Source of the DNA: M3007 sp046316495
Lineage (GTDB): Bacteria > Bacteroidota > Bacteroidia > Chitinophagales > Saprospiraceae
Assembly: GCA_046316495.1 (NCBI GenBank)
Contig: JBKDAM010000038.1
Location: 1 to 64,000, forward strand
Direction of reading: 5' to 3'
Length of the DNA stretch: 64,000 bases
A model generated the notes under the pieces. The model did no database searches. It was given only the letters and a program-made list of their open reading frames with translations, and was not told where the DNA came from. Made by a program: the position numbers and the translations under genes. Within the stretch, counting starts at the first letter, position 1, and every line of letters starts with the position of its first letter. This document shows positions 43,235 to 52,246 of the stretch, piece after piece.

Positions 43235-45334
43235 TCAATATGCCCCAAAATACCGACGAAGAAACCACTCCAATGTTAATAAAAACGCCAACAAGGCGAA
43301 TATCCATTTCAAATTAATCAACGGACTTGTTTCCTTCGTTTCGTATAAAACAGGTTTAATCGCCGATTTCTGTTGTATTATCTCAGCGAGACCCATAAGC
43401 CCAGAACCACCGACCAGTACCCCTCCAGATTGCTCAGATAACTGCCTCAACAAGGAATGATTAGCTGTCGTGGCAAAAAATTCTAACTGCAGCGGCCGAA
43501 CACTAAACCGCCCCTCATACACCATAGATTGACCATTAAAGTTCGTATTCGCTTTGAACGTGTAATTGCCAACCGGTAATATACCCGCATCTAATGCATA
43601 TGCCTTCCCAGATTTATTGAACGTGTACATAAATTCTCTACCATCCACGTGCCGTACCGATAAAGAAACATCCAAATCATTTGTTAATTCGTAGTTGTCA
43701 TTGTATAACTCCGCAGAAAAAAGAACTTGCTCATTCTCGTTAAAAACCGTCTTCTCAAGTGAAACCCTAAACTTCCGTTTATCCTCCTTCAAGGAAAGAT
43801 ACTGAACCGTCTTCCCCATCAATTCATCAAAAATATCCTGATTTTGATGCTGCAAAAAGTCAAACATCCTCCACTTCCATAAACCCTCCCCAATAAAAAC
43901 ACCTGTTTTTACACTATTATCTTCCCCTACAACTAACAATGGCTGATCCGTATCCACCTTGCCAATTCGCTTGCGTAACACCACCTGCCCAATCGGTGTC
44001 TCATTAAAATTCCCAAATGGAGACACTACAGGATTAAACTTAGGCAACTCAGAGGCTAGTCGAGTATCCAAACTAAACGACGCAAATTGCTTCGATACAA
44101 CACCCTGAACATCATCACTCTGGCTACCATCACTTTGAGCCACCACCAAACCCTGCACTTGCGTTAATGCACTAAAATTAGTCTGCATACCCGCAATAAA
44201 CAACCTGGGTATCCTCCGTTCATCCAAAACTCGAAACACTCCAGAAAGATCATTGGTTCTAGAGGGAAGATTGTGTAACACCACAAAGTCAAACTTACTC
44301 ACGTCCAACCCAGGCATACCAGCATACCCTACCGTAACCGCATAGTTCTTGTTCAAATCAAGCATCTGGCGAAGCGCACTGACATCAGGATGCGGACTGT
44401 TCGCTAAAAGTAGGATTTTTTGCCGCGCGTCTAATACGTCAATGAAAAGTTCTCGGGTGTTATTAACCGTACTCACTTCCCCCGGAATAGTGCTCAAAGA
44501 CACTACGTACTGGGCAACTCCAGGACGTGCTGTCTCCAACTCGACCGTTTTTGTAACAAAAAAATCCTTCCCAGAAACATTCACAGGAATCGTCTGCAGG
44601 TTCTCAACACGATCCCCTTCCCGACGACCAATCGTTAAAACACTCTGTGAACCAGCACAATTAGTTGCAGCAACATCTACCTGAAGAATGAAACGATCTC
44701 CCAAATAAACAATGTTATTGTGAAAAACACGTTTCAAAAACAAATCTTTCTTAGGCGTCGTATCGCCCAATGCTACGGTATACACAGGGACATTCATAGC
44801 TGACTTTCCATAAACCGGATTGCTGCCCTCATTGTAAATACCATCTGTAGCTAAAACAATAGCCCCCAAATTTTGTGCCCCGTACCGATCATATACCTCT
44901 TGTACAGCTTCCGACAAGTTGGTTACCTTATCCCGAAAATCAAAATCTACGGTATCTCGAACTTGATCACCAAAGGCAAGTTCCCGAACCTCATACCGAT
45001 CGCTTAAAACCGCTTTGAATTGCTGCCAATCTTGTATGTATCGGGTTAAACCCTCACCGTTTAATTCACCACCAATACTCTCAGACTGATCCTGAAGCAA
45101 CGTAATTACCGGCTTTCGCACCTCTATGATGGTTCGCTTAAGTAAAGGAGAGAGAAGCAACCCACTAATAAGTGTAACGACTACCCAGCGCAACGCAAAC
45201 AAAAACCGGCGATAAAGTAGTGGCTTCTCATTAAACGTTACATCCCTATAATACAACAACGAAGCGTATCCTAATCCAAGCAAGACACACAATACTAAGA
45301 ACCATGCAGGGTATTGAAACGATAACTCAGGCAT
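43235..45334 (-). CDS. BatA-like membrane protein with a vWA-type domain
   Basis: The 699-aa protein has an N-terminal membrane anchor pair (LVLCVLLGLGYASLLYY, ALRWVVVTLISGLLLSPLL), a large extracytoplasmic part and a single C-terminal helix (WIFALLAFLLTLEWFLRRYF). Its middle begins with a vWA-like segment (VITLLQDQSESI and GAIVLATDGIYNEGSNP), in which the usual DxSxS metal site reads DQSES. Beta-rich domains follow. This matches long BatA-related proteins found widely in Bacteroidetes; function unknown, possibly envelope stress or aerotolerance. It stands alone. Confidence 0.68.
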   Translation of the reverse strand: MPELSFQYPAWFLVLCVLLGLGYASLLYYRDVTFNEKPLLYRRFLFALRWVVVTLISGLLLSPLLKRTIIEVRKPVITLLQDQSESIGGELNGEGLTRYIQDWQQFKAVLSDRYEVRELAFGDQVRDTVDFDFRDKVTNLSEAVQEVYDRYGAQNLGAIVLATDGIYNEGSNPVYGKSAMNVPVYTVALGDTTPKKDLFLKRVFHNNIVYLGDRFILQVDVAATNCAGSQSVLTIGRREGDRVENLQTIPVNVSGKDFFVTKTVELETARPGVAQYVVSLSTIPGEVSTVNNTRELFIDVLDARQKILLLANSPHPDVSALRQMLDLNKNYAVTVGYAGMPGLDVSKFDFVVLHNLPSRTNDLSGVFRVLDERRIPRLFIAGMQTNFSALTQVQGLVVAQSDGSQSDDVQGVVSKQFASFSLDTRLASELPKFNPVVSPFGNFNETPIGQVVLRKRIGKVDTDQPLLVVGEDNSVKTGVFIGEGLWKWRMFDFLQHQNQDIFDELMGKTVQYLSLKEDKRKFRVSLEKTVFNENEQVLFSAELYNDNYELTNDLDVSLSVRHVDGREFMYTFNKSGKAYALDAGILPVGNYTFKANTNFNGQSMVYEGRFSVRPLQLEFFATTANHSLLRQLSEQSGGVLVGGSGLMGLAEIIQQKSAIKPVLYETKETSPLINLKWIFALLAFLLTLEWFLRRYFGAY

Positions 45335-45410
45335 CAGGAATGATTTTTTTCGGGATAAAACCCATTTTCAATTGTTAGAAGCACAAAGTTGCATAAAAAG
45401 TAGCAACCCT

Positions 45411-46052
45411 CTAGCGAATTATCCCAAAAAACAACAGCTGCAGTCCAAGAAGCACCAAGGTCGAGCTATTTCGAAGTGCAGGAGTCATCAACCTGAAATA
45501 AGCCCCTGAAATAATCAATGATACCAAAAACCATCCAAAATAGTTCTCCATCGGCGGATAACCAACTTCCCAAGTCCAATAACCCAACTGAATAGCCCCC
45601 GGCTCAATCCACCAATCCAATGCTGTACAGCCCATAGCTCCCAAAATAATACCAATAAACCCAGGGGTTCGAGAGGGCAATACCCGCCAAATCACTTCGT
45701 TAACAATTAATGTGACCAAAAGCCAATTAATACCAATCATTAAAGGAGTCGACCATAACTTTGGCCCCAACGCTTGACCGTAAGCATAGTCGCCAAACAA
45801 AAGCCCCGTGTTAACACCTAATACCTCTGAGAAATATCCTATCATGAAGGCGCCAACCATCCAGGAAAATGTCCGGACAGTATGCAATGGCTGATGCTGA
45901 ATCAACACAAAAACAGAAACTAATAAACTAAAGGGGGTCATCGAAACAAACCATTCCCTCCAAGAGGTGTGCATCCCAATTAATCCCGAAATGTAGACAA
46001 TAACTGTGAAGATGAGCGCGGCTCTTTTGGCCATACCAGATTTCCAATCCAT
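45411..46052 (-). CDS. CruF-like carotenoid biosynthesis protein
   Basis: The 213-aa membrane protein has about six helices and matches the carotenoid biosynthesis (DUF422) family of CruF-type carotene 1',2'-hydratases. Blocks include GYFSEVLGVNTGLLFGDYAYG, PLMIGINWLLVTLIVNEV and GAMGCTALDWWIEPGAIQLGYW. CruF adds water to the psi end of a carotene. With CrtY in this window this would give a monocyclic hydroxylated carotenoid such as saproxanthin or a relative; that product is inference. It lies 88 bases downstream of the amidotransferase gene. Confidence 0.8.
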   Translation of the reverse strand: MDWKSGMAKRAALIFTVIVYISGLIGMHTSWREWFVSMTPFSLLVSVFVLIQHQPLHTVRTFSWMVGAFMIGYFSEVLGVNTGLLFGDYAYGQALGPKLWSTPLMIGINWLLVTLIVNEVIWRVLPSRTPGFIGIILGAMGCTALDWWIEPGAIQLGYWTWEVGYPPMENYFGWFLVSLIISGAYFRLMTPALRNSSTLVLLGLQLLFFGIIR

Positions 46053-46140
46053 ACCCCTCTAACGATGAAGAGATGTTATTTGTTTAATACCGCTTTTATT
46101 ATTTGAAAATACCATGACCTCAACCCCAAATTTCCCCTCT

Positions 46141-46713
46141 CTACCCAAGCTTTCCTTCTACTACATTTCGAATCATCCGAATACCGGCGTCATTGCGCAT
46201 CGTTAAAACCGATTCTGGATGAAACTGAACCCCTTCAATTGGCCATTGCTGATGACGAATCCCCATCACAACCCCATCACTCGATACCGCACTTACCTCC
46301 ATTTCCTGTGGAACATTGGACACTGCCCAAGAATGGTACCTCGCTACTTCAACACCCTGCTCAATTCCACTAAACACGCCCTTGCCGTCATGCCGAATTT
46401 CAACAGCTTTCCCATGCATGGGCTGAATGTTCTCCAACTCACCTCCGAAATACTCCGCTATCGCCTGATGACCAAGACACACCCCAAAAATTGGTTTTTG
46501 CCAATAATAATAATCAATCACCTGCATTAAGTTTCCCGAATCCTTCGGTAATGCAGGGCCCGGTGAAAGCACTAGTAAATCAAAAACCTCCTCTCTCAAC
46601 CGCTCCATAGAGGTGGTGTTCCGAACCACAGTCACCACCGATCCGAGACTCCTAAAATAATCAACTAAGTTAAACGTAAATGAATCAAAATTGTCTAGTA
46701 CAAGAACTCTCAT
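46141..46713 (-). CDS. Anthranilate/aminodeoxychorismate synthase glutamine amidotransferase subunit
   Basis: The 190-aa class I amidotransferase begins MRVLVLDNFDSFTFNLVDYF. It has the catalytic triad: C in FGVCLGHQAIAEYFGG, then H and E in VQFHPESVLT. It supplies ammonia from glutamine to the chorismate-using partner in tryptophan (TrpG) or folate (PabA) synthesis. No TrpE/PabB is nearby, so I cannot say which; it may serve both. It overlaps operonically with the symporter (three bases apart) and with carA upstream, so the run carA-symporter-amidotransferase may be one message. Confidence 0.9.
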   Translation of the reverse strand: MRVLVLDNFDSFTFNLVDYFRSLGSVVTVVRNTTSMERLREEVFDLLVLSPGPALPKDSGNLMQVIDYYYWQKPIFGVCLGHQAIAEYFGGELENIQPMHGKAVEIRHDGKGVFSGIEQGVEVARYHSWAVSNVPQEMEVSAVSSDGVVMGIRHQQWPIEGVQFHPESVLTMRNDAGIRMIRNVVEGKLG

Positions 46714-46716
46714 CCG

Positions 46717-48210
46717 CTATACCATTTTCTCTCTTAATATACGATTTCGCCGCCGCCGAATCAAATTAGATCCAACTAAGGTCCCAATGACCATACCTAA
46801 TATGCTCGCCATAAATCCCCATAACATGGCAGGAATACTCAACAGAATGGAGGCAAACGAAGAGTCATCGCTAACGTTACCCGACCCTGGCAGTATCCAA
46901 AGGGCAATGATCCAAGCCGAAAATCCAGTGACCATCGACGTAATTGCACCTATGTTATTGGCGCGATCCCAGTATAGTCCAGCTATTAATGGAACAAATA
47001 AAGAAACAAGACTAAAGGCTGAAGATTCAGAAACCAATTCATAAATGTCATTGCGCCAAACCGCCATCCCCCCAGTAAAAATAGCAACGCCAACCAGCGA
47101 GAGGCGCATAATTCTTAACAACTGAGCATCCGTTAACTCCTTTTTATACAGCTTTTTGACCAAATTCTCCCCAATAACAGTTGCAGGTGCCAACATCGCA
47201 CCACTAGCAGTACTTAATATAGCAGACATCAATGCCCCAAAAAACAAAATCTGAGTCCCAAGGCCATGGTATTTCAAAACCATCGTAGGAATCAAACCTT
47301 GCTTGTCGCCCACCGCTAATTCAGGATGTAATATGCTTCCTGAGTAGCTGATAATCAAAGGTATAAATGCAACAGTCAAATACATAAAGGCAGCAACATA
47401 ACAAGCGGTTACAGATGCACGCTCCGTACGAGCACTCATTACACGCTGAAAAACATCCTGCTGTGGTATACTCCCCAACCCAATCGTCATCCAGGCTGCC
47501 ACCCACTCTATCCAACTAATTGGATTGCTCTTGGGGAAAAATCGAAAAAAATCCGGCTTGTCAACCGGTGTGGACTTAATCAAAGCATCCAAACCACCTA
47601 CCTCCCCTACTAAAATCACAGCAAGTATCACCAAGCCAACCAAAATAACCAAGGTCTGTATGACGTCCGTCACCGCAACCGCCCATAAGCCTCCAACATA
47701 GGTATACAACAAGACAAGACCCGTGCAAATCAAGACCCCCCACATCCTATCTAAACCGCTAACCGTTTCTAATATTATCGCAAGCGCCACTAATTGTGCC
47801 GCAATCCAACTGAAAAAGGAGGGCACCATAAACAAAGCAGAGACCACTTCCGTAGTCTTACTAAATCGAATCCGAAAAAAATCACTGAACGTCAATAAAT
47901 TGCGCTTGTACAAGGGCTTAGCAACCAATAACCCGGCTAATACCAAACACAAAGCAGCACCAAAAGGATCCTCAATAATTCCAGGAACCCCCTCATCAAC
48001 AAAACGAGCAGAAGCTCCCATCACCGTCTCCGAACCAAACCAGGTAGCAAACAAGGCACAAGCAGCCATAAATAATGGCAACTGCTTGCCAGCAACGGCA
48101 AAATCCGCAGCAGTCTTTACCCTACGACCCGCTAACCATCCTACCCACACGGTGATGACCATATAACCTATAATAAAAGCTAACAAGGTCCCGTTTTGCA
48201 TAGGTAGCAA
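46717..48210 (-). CDS. Sodium:solute symporter (SSS family)
   Basis: The 497-aa protein has about 13 transmembrane helices. VWVGWLAGRRVKTAADFAVAGKQLP opens it, and FGSETVMGASARFVDEGVPG and ASGAMLAPATVIGENL are SSS signatures. The C-terminal region is short and basic (RRRRNRILREKMV). It should take up a small organic substrate with Na+; proline, pantothenate, choline and urea are possible but not distinguishable. It starts four bases after carA. Confidence 0.88.
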   Translation of the reverse strand: MLPMQNGTLLAFIIGYMVITVWVGWLAGRRVKTAADFAVAGKQLPLFMAACALFATWFGSETVMGASARFVDEGVPGIIEDPFGAALCLVLAGLLVAKPLYKRNLLTFSDFFRIRFSKTTEVVSALFMVPSFFSWIAAQLVALAIILETVSGLDRMWGVLICTGLVLLYTYVGGLWAVAVTDVIQTLVILVGLVILAVILVGEVGGLDALIKSTPVDKPDFFRFFPKSNPISWIEWVAAWMTIGLGSIPQQDVFQRVMSARTERASVTACYVAAFMYLTVAFIPLIISYSGSILHPELAVGDKQGLIPTMVLKYHGLGTQILFFGALMSAILSTASGAMLAPATVIGENLVKKLYKKELTDAQLLRIMRLSLVGVAIFTGGMAVWRNDIYELVSESSAFSLVSLFVPLIAGLYWDRANNIGAITSMVTGFSAWIIALWILPGSGNVSDDSSFASILLSIPAMLWGFMASILGMVIGTLVGSNLIRRRRNRILREKMV

Positions 48211-48214
48211 ACAA

Positions 48215-49294
48215 TCAAGCCATTAAACCAATAAATTCATCAAATAAATAATGTGCATCATGCGGACCAGGAGAAGCCTCCGGGTGGTACTGAACCGAAA
48301 AAGCAGGATAATTCTTTAATCTTATACCCTCTACCGTCTGATCATTTAAATTAATGTGTGTAGCCTCAACAATGCTCGGACTATCATAAACCGCCTGCTC
48401 CAATACCCCAAAACCATGATTTTGACTGGTAATTTCTGATCGCCCACTCCTAAGGTTTTTTACTGGATGATTAATCCCTCTATGACCATGGTGCAACTTG
48501 TAAGTAGGCAAACCCACCCCCTGCGCTAATAATTGCTGACCCAAACAAATACCAAACATTGGCTTGCCGTCTGCTAACATCTGCCGAACAAGCTCTACAG
48601 CATATCCCATCGAAGCAGGATCCCCAGGACCATTCGATAAAAAATACCCATCCGCACCCCAAGCCTGCACCTCTGAAAAAGGAGTCCGCGCCGGAAATAC
48701 CTTCAGAAAACAATCCCGCTGATCAAAATTACGTAAGATATTCTTCTTTATTCCAAAATCCATTACCGCTACCCTTAACCTCCCTTCTGGGTTCCCATAC
48801 TCGTACGCAGAGGCCGTAGTGACCTGACTGGATAACTCCAAACCAGCCATCGAGGGAATATTAGCCAATTGTCTTTTTAACTCATCCAAGTCGTCAATTT
48901 CCGAAGAAATAATACAATTCATGGCTCCTTTGGACCGAATATGCTGAACTATTGCACGAGTATCTAAATCCGTAATCGCAACCAATCCCTCCGACTCAAA
49001 ATAATCCTGAATCGAACGATCCGCCATGGGTCGACTATAATCAACATTAAAATTACGGCAGATGAACCCAGCAATCTTGATACCCTCACTTTCAACCTCC
49101 TCCATCTTGATACCATAATTACCAATATGAACATTGGTCGCCACCAATACCTGACCAGAATAGGATGGATCCGTAAAAATCTCCTGATAGCCCGTCATAC
49201 CAGTATTGAAACAAATTTCACCGGTCGTGGTACCTTTCTTACCCGCCGCTTTACCCCTAAATACAGTTCCGTCTTCCAGTAGCAGTATTGCCAT
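48215..49294 (-). CDS. carA: Carbamoyl-phosphate synthase small (glutaminase) subunit
   Basis: The 359-aa subunit hydrolyses glutamine and channels ammonia to CarB for pyrimidine and arginine synthesis. I choose the ATG at 49294 (MAILLLEDGTVFRG) over a longer frame from 49348, because it matches the family start and follows a promoter. The amidotransferase triad cysteine is in MFGICLGQQLLAQ, with the histidine and glutamate in FSVQYHPEASPG. TGMTGYQEIFTDPSY is the conserved N-terminal block. The partner carB is not in the window. Confidence 0.95.
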   Translation of the reverse strand: MAILLLEDGTVFRGKAAGKKGTTTGEICFNTGMTGYQEIFTDPSYSGQVLVATNVHIGNYGIKMEEVESEGIKIAGFICRNFNVDYSRPMADRSIQDYFESEGLVAITDLDTRAIVQHIRSKGAMNCIISSEIDDLDELKRQLANIPSMAGLELSSQVTTASAYEYGNPEGRLRVAVMDFGIKKNILRNFDQRDCFLKVFPARTPFSEVQAWGADGYFLSNGPGDPASMGYAVELVRQMLADGKPMFGICLGQQLLAQGVGLPTYKLHHGHRGINHPVKNLRSGRSEITSQNHGFGVLEQAVYDSPSIVEATHINLNDQTVEGIRLKNYPAFSVQYHPEASPGPHDAHYLFDEFIGLMA

Positions 49295-49318
49295 AATATT
49301 GAATTTTATAAAACCGCA

Positions 49319-49349
49319 CAAAGGTCGTTGAATAGCCGGTCTTTTCAAA
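49319..49349 (-). promoter_or_regulatory. Promoter of carA
   Basis: On the minus strand TTTG (49346-49349) lies 19 bases before GACCTTTG (49319-49326), close to TTTG-N19-TAnnTTTG with one mismatch in the TA. The leader to the ATG at 49294 is short, about 20 bases. Confidence 0.65.
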
Positions 49350-49419
49350 TCATTCTACCACTTTTCCAACCAAAACAATAAGAAACCCAAAGGGAGAGCT
49401 TCCCAATAGCTCCTCAGCC

Positions 49420-49965
49420 CTATTGTCCAAGGTACTCCTCCCATGTCTTCTTGCTATAAATCTCCTCTTTGGCAAATTTTAACTCCCGCATCAAATCAGG
49501 GGTCTCCTTATAACCAGGAGAAATCATAATCCGTCTAAATTGCTCATCCAGGTACACAATAGAGGGATACCCCATCTTGCCATCGAGCAATGCGTATGCC
49601 AAGGTGTTCACTCCCCTACCATTACCAGAGTCCATGTACGTAAAGGTGTCCCTGCCAAAAATAATGGCCTCCCTCTGCTCCGCATTTAACTTGACCGCAT
49701 AAAAATGCTCGTTCAAATACGTAGAAACCTCAGGGGCAGCAAACGTGTTTTTATCCATTTTCTTACACCAACCACACCAGTCTGTGTACACATCTACCAT
49801 TATTTTCTTAGGCTTGGTCTTATTCAACTCAACCGCTTGCTCCCAAGTATACCATTGGTCTGTTGTAGCTTCCGTAGAACCTGACTGATCGAAACTGGAA
49901 AAATGAGTTGCTAAACCAATTAATCCTACGGCTGTTGCTATTGCTAAAGCTGATAAATACTGCAT
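49420..49965 (-). CDS. Membrane-anchored thioredoxin-like protein
   Basis: The 181-aa protein has an N-terminal hydrophobic anchor (LSALAIATAVGLIGLATHFS) and a thioredoxin fold with the motif WCGWCKKMDKNTFAAPEV. This resembles the periplasmic thioredoxin-like (DsbD-gamma-type/DUF255-like) proteins that handle disulfides or metal cofactors. The cis-Pro region GYPSIVYLDEQF is also conserved. It is divergent from cutA. Confidence 0.85.
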   Translation of the reverse strand: MQYLSALAIATAVGLIGLATHFSSFDQSGSTEATTDQWYTWEQAVELNKTKPKKIMVDVYTDWCGWCKKMDKNTFAAPEVSTYLNEHFYAVKLNAEQREAIIFGRDTFTYMDSGNGRGVNTLAYALLDGKMGYPSIVYLDEQFRRIMISPGYKETPDLMRELKFAKEEIYSKKTWEEYLGQ

Positions 49966-50060
49966 AATTTTGTTCTTATTTAGATGACTTCACAAAAGAA
50001 CCTAAAAAGCAACAGTTTGATTTTGCTTCCCTTGTTAAAGTTTTCTCAAAATTACAAAAG

Positions 50061-50375
50061 ATGCCCTTTCTAGTGTTCTACACAACCCACCCCGATAAAG
50101 CCACCGCAGAGCAAATTGGCCAACAGATACTTGAACTCAAACTAGCAGCCTGTGCAAATATCTTCCCTGTCCAAAGTACCTTTTGGTGGCAAACCGAACT
50201 TCAACAAGACGCAGAGTGGGTGTGTATCCTGAAAACTACCCTGGCGTTGGAAGACGCACTCGAAACCGCCTTAATGGAGGCACACCCCTACCAAACACCT
50301 TGTATCCTCCGCTTCGAAGCCCGTGCAAATGCACAGTACGAAGACTGGATCCACTCAAGCGTTCAACCAACTTAA
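50061..50375 (+). CDS. cutA: CutA1 divalent-cation-tolerance-type protein
   Basis: The 104-aa protein is a standard-length CutA. FYTTHPDKATAEQIGQQIL and AACANIFPVQSTFWWQTELQQDAEW are conserved, and EAHPYQTPCILRF matches the family HPYEVPEI region with a Q for E. It forms trimers that bind copper and are structurally related to PII proteins; the role in metal tolerance is debated. It ends two bases before crtY. Confidence 0.92.
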   Translation: MPFLVFYTTHPDKATAEQIGQQILELKLAACANIFPVQSTFWWQTELQQDAEWVCILKTTLALEDALETALMEAHPYQTPCILRFEARANAQYEDWIHSSVQPT

Positions 50376-50377
50376 TC

Positions 50378-51598
50378 ATGAGCAACCACTACGATATCAT
50401 CTTCGCAGGAGCAGGCCTATCCGCCCTTTCCATCGCCACGCAAATGGTCGATCTCCCCTTCTTCCAAACAAAAAAAATCCTCCTCACCGACCGAGATCAA
50501 AAAGATAAAAATGATCGAACCTGGTGCTTCTGGGCAACAAACGAAGAAGTAAATCAATTACCTCCCGTTTTATACAAAACATGGAAAAACTGCCACTTCC
50601 ATAGCCCTATTCATAGCGAACAACTACAAATCAAGCCCTACCAATACCATATGGTTCGTGGCATAGACTTTTATAACTGGGCGAAAACCAAACTAAGCCA
50701 ACACTCAAATGTCCATTGGGAATTTGGGAACATCACCGATATGAATGTGCAAACGGGATCCCTTCAACTAAATGGCAAAACCTTTCAAAGCAGCTGGATC
50801 CTCAATAGCGCAATCACCCCTATCCAACTACTCCCCTCCCCCTTAACTCCAAAGTTCCAAAATCCTTTTACTCAGCCAAATGATCCTCCCTCTAGTCAAC
50901 ACCTCTCCCTACTTCAGCACTTTAAAGGATGGGTGATTAAATGCCCTACACCCATATTTAATCCAGATTGCGTCACTTTCATGGACTTCAGGGTGGCACA
51001 AAAAGATAATACACGCTTCGTTTATGTACTTCCTTTTTCTCAAACAGAAGCGCTTGTAGAATATACCGTTTTTTCACCCCAACTTCTCTCTGAACAAGAG
51101 TACGATACCGAACTAACCAACTATATCCACCAGTTTCTACAAACAGCCGACTTCCAGATCCTCGATCAAGAATTTGGAGTTATACCAATGACAGATTTTA
51201 ACTTCCCAACAACACAAAGTAACCACGTCATCAACATCGGAACCTCAGGAGGTTTCGTTAAAGGCTCAACTGGATACGCGTTTAAACGAACCCAACAACG
51301 ATCCGCAGCTTTTGTAAAAGACTGGGCAAAAAACAGCACCCCTAATCTTTCATTAATCCAATCTTCCAAAAAATACCGAATATACGACTCCGTATTCCTG
51401 CGCGCATTAAGCGACGAACTCGTCCCCGCACACTTGATTTTTGGTTCCTTTTTTAAAAATTTAGGTGGAACGGCCGTCTTCAGATTTCTGGATGAAAACA
51501 CTCACCTCCTCCAAGACCTAAAAGCACTCAATGCTGTACCAACCTTACCTTTTATTAAGGCAGCCTACAGACAACTTAATCGACTCTACTATGTCTGA
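50378..51598 (+). CDS. crtY: Lycopene beta-cyclase
   Basis: The 406-aa flavin-dependent cyclase has an N-terminal FAD-binding start HYDIIFAGAGLSALSIATQM and a DRTWCFW motif, all hallmarks of CrtY/CrtL. PFSQTEALVEYTVFSP and PMTDFNFPTTQSNHVINIG GTSGGFVKGSTG follow. It closes one or both ends of lycopene into beta rings. The ATG at 50378 begins two bases after the cutA stop, and its 3' end overlaps coaE by eight bases, so cutA, crtY and coaE are probably cotranscribed. With the CruF-like gene it implies a carotenoid pathway. Confidence 0.9.
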   Translation: MSNHYDIIFAGAGLSALSIATQMVDLPFFQTKKILLTDRDQKDKNDRTWCFWATNEEVNQLPPVLYKTWKNCHFHSPIHSEQLQIKPYQYHMVRGIDFYNWAKTKLSQHSNVHWEFGNITDMNVQTGSLQLNGKTFQSSWILNSAITPIQLLPSPLTPKFQNPFTQPNDPPSSQHLSLLQHFKGWVIKCPTPIFNPDCVTFMDFRVAQKDNTRFVYVLPFSQTEALVEYTVFSPQLLSEQEYDTELTNYIHQFLQTADFQILDQEFGVIPMTDFNFPTTQSNHVINIGTSGGFVKGSTGYAFKRTQQRSAAFVKDWAKNSTPNLSLIQSSKKYRIYDSVFLRALSDELVPAHLIFGSFFKNLGGTAVFRFLDENTHLLQDLKALNAVPTLPFIKAAYRQLNRLYYV

Positions 51599-52196
51599 AC
51601 AACCATCAAAACCACCATTACGAGTAGGAATCACGGGCGGAATCGGTAGCGGAAAAACAACCGCCTGTCATATCTTTGAAGCACTCGGAATTCCAGTTTA
51701 TTATGCCGATTATTGGGCAAAATGGCTGCTGGAAAATGATCCAACACTCCAAAAAAAAGTAATTGCCCTCTTCGGGGAAAACGCCTACATCAACGGTAAA
51801 TACAACAAGGCACTCATCGCTGAAATTGTCTTTAAAACACCACAAAAACGATCCGAACTAAACGCTATCGCACATCCAGCTGTCGAACAACACAGCATCG
51901 AGTGGCACAACCAACAGCGCAATGTTCCCTACACCTTAAAAGAAGCAGCCTTAATCGTTGAAAGCGGTGGGCACCAATGGCTTGATGCGCTGATTGTAGT
52001 CACAGCACCAGAAGAAATCCGTATCAATAGAATTATTCAAAGAGATGGAATCACTAGAGAGGCAGCACTCCAACGAATGGCCACCCAATTACCCGAATCC
52101 GAAAAAATAAAATACGCCAACTTCCTCATTTATAACGATGGCCAAAAACTATTGCTTCCTCAAGTCTGGAGCATTCACCAAAAACTACTGCGTTAA
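51591..52196 (+). CDS. coaE: Dephospho-CoA kinase
   Basis: The 201-aa kinase catalyses the last step of CoA synthesis, phosphorylating the ribose 3'-OH of dephospho-CoA. The P-loop is GITGGIGSGKTTACHIF, followed by YYADYWAK. EAALIVESGGHQWLDALIVV is the family region with the acidic pair. The start at 51591 is chosen over the upstream frame start at 51531, since it gives the usual N-terminus. It overlaps crtY. Confidence 0.94.
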   Translation: MSEQPSKPPLRVGITGGIGSGKTTACHIFEALGIPVYYADYWAKWLLENDPTLQKKVIALFGENAYINGKYNKALIAEIVFKTPQKRSELNAIAHPAVEQHSIEWHNQQRNVPYTLKEAALIVESGGHQWLDALIVVTAPEEIRINRIIQRDGITREAALQRMATQLPESEKIKYANFLIYNDGQKLLLPQVWSIHQKLLR

Positions 52197-52234
52197 AAAC
52201 TGCTAAACACGAATAAGTCCATTCTCTTAGACCC

Positions 52235-52242
52235 TACTTTTG
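52235..52242 (+). promoter_or_regulatory. -7 box very close to the outer-membrane receptor start
   Basis: TACTTTTG matches TAnnTTTG and is only four bases before the ATG at 52247, implying a leaderless transcript. No TTTG is seen at the ideal distance. Confidence 0.5.
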
Positions 52243-52246
52243 CAAG

